DNA of 6,615 bases from Candidatus Parabacteroides intestinavium (lineage in GTDB: Bacteria; Bacteroidota; Bacteroidia; Bacteroidales; Tannerellaceae), in assembly GCA_019118725.1 (NCBI GenBank), contig DWYO01000006.1, forward strand, positions 1 through 6,615, written 5' to 3'. Under the pieces are notes generated by a model, which was given only the letters and a program-made list of their open reading frames with translations, searched no databases and was not told the origin of the DNA. Made by a program: the position numbers and the translations under genes. Numbering within the stretch: position 1 is the stretch's first letter; each line of letters opens with the position of its first letter. This document shows positions 6,523 to 6,615 of this stretch, piece by piece.

Positions 6523-6615
6523 GACACAAATTCGGACGAAAACCGCATAATTTAGTTAAAAATGCAATAAATAGCACATGTTGTTGTGGAAAGTACTATA
6601 TTAGCGGTCGAAATG
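6523..6615. other. Right-edge spacer with weak promoter-like sequence
   Basis: These 93 AT-rich bases follow the desulfidase stop codon. I see no strong hairpin with a T-tract. TATATTAG at 6597-6604 differs from the -7 consensus TAnnTTTG at one position, but no TTTG lies 19-21 bases upstream; the nearest TTG triplets (6581-6586) are too close. A final ATG at 6613-6615 could start a further gene, but nothing of it is visible. Confidence 0.3.

Overview
The window looks like chromosome from a gut-type Bacteroidales bacterium, most likely Parabacteroides or a close relative. I infer this from three things. The Lon protein has the acidic N-terminal extension typical of the group. There is a secreted GH92 alpha-mannosidase, a family heavily expanded in gut Bacteroidetes. 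The promoters match the Bacteroidetes consensus TTTG / TAnnTTTG, with A-rich leaders and weak or absent Shine-Dalgarno sequences. The genus is inferred from general resemblance, since no search could be run.

Layout: (1) positions 46-2508, plus strand, a full-length ATP-dependent Lon protease with all ATPase and Ser-Lys catalytic motifs. (2) Positions 2509-2646, a short convergent spacer. It starts with about nine copies of a degenerate 8-bp tandem repeat (GGTTATAA-like). These run into a perfect 13-bp hairpin followed by seven Ts, which is the lon terminator. A second stem-loop covers the end of the mannosidase gene. (3) Positions 2645-4984, minus strand, a complete GH92 Ca2+-dependent exo-alpha-mannosidase with a signal peptide. 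(4) Positions 4985-5235, a 251-bp divergent regulatory region. It holds a well-matched promoter for the mannosidase with a small hairpin at its start site and an inverted repeat over its -33 box, and a second promoter for the rightward gene. (5) Positions 5236-6522, plus strand, an L-cysteine desulfidase family protein (CyuA/YhaM, UPF0597). (6) Positions 6523-6615, a short spacer with no clear terminator and a weak promoter-like sequence at the very end.

The three genes do not form an operon or an evident pathway. Lon does cytoplasmic protein quality control, the mannosidase trims mannose from glycans in the periplasm, and the desulfidase breaks cysteine into pyruvate, ammonia and sulfide. 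Each appears to be its own transcription unit. The coding content is ordinary. The more interesting signals are the repeat-derived terminator, the dyad at the mannosidase promoter, and a cysteine in place of the usual proline next to Lon's pore loop. I did not find a novel defence or mobile system.
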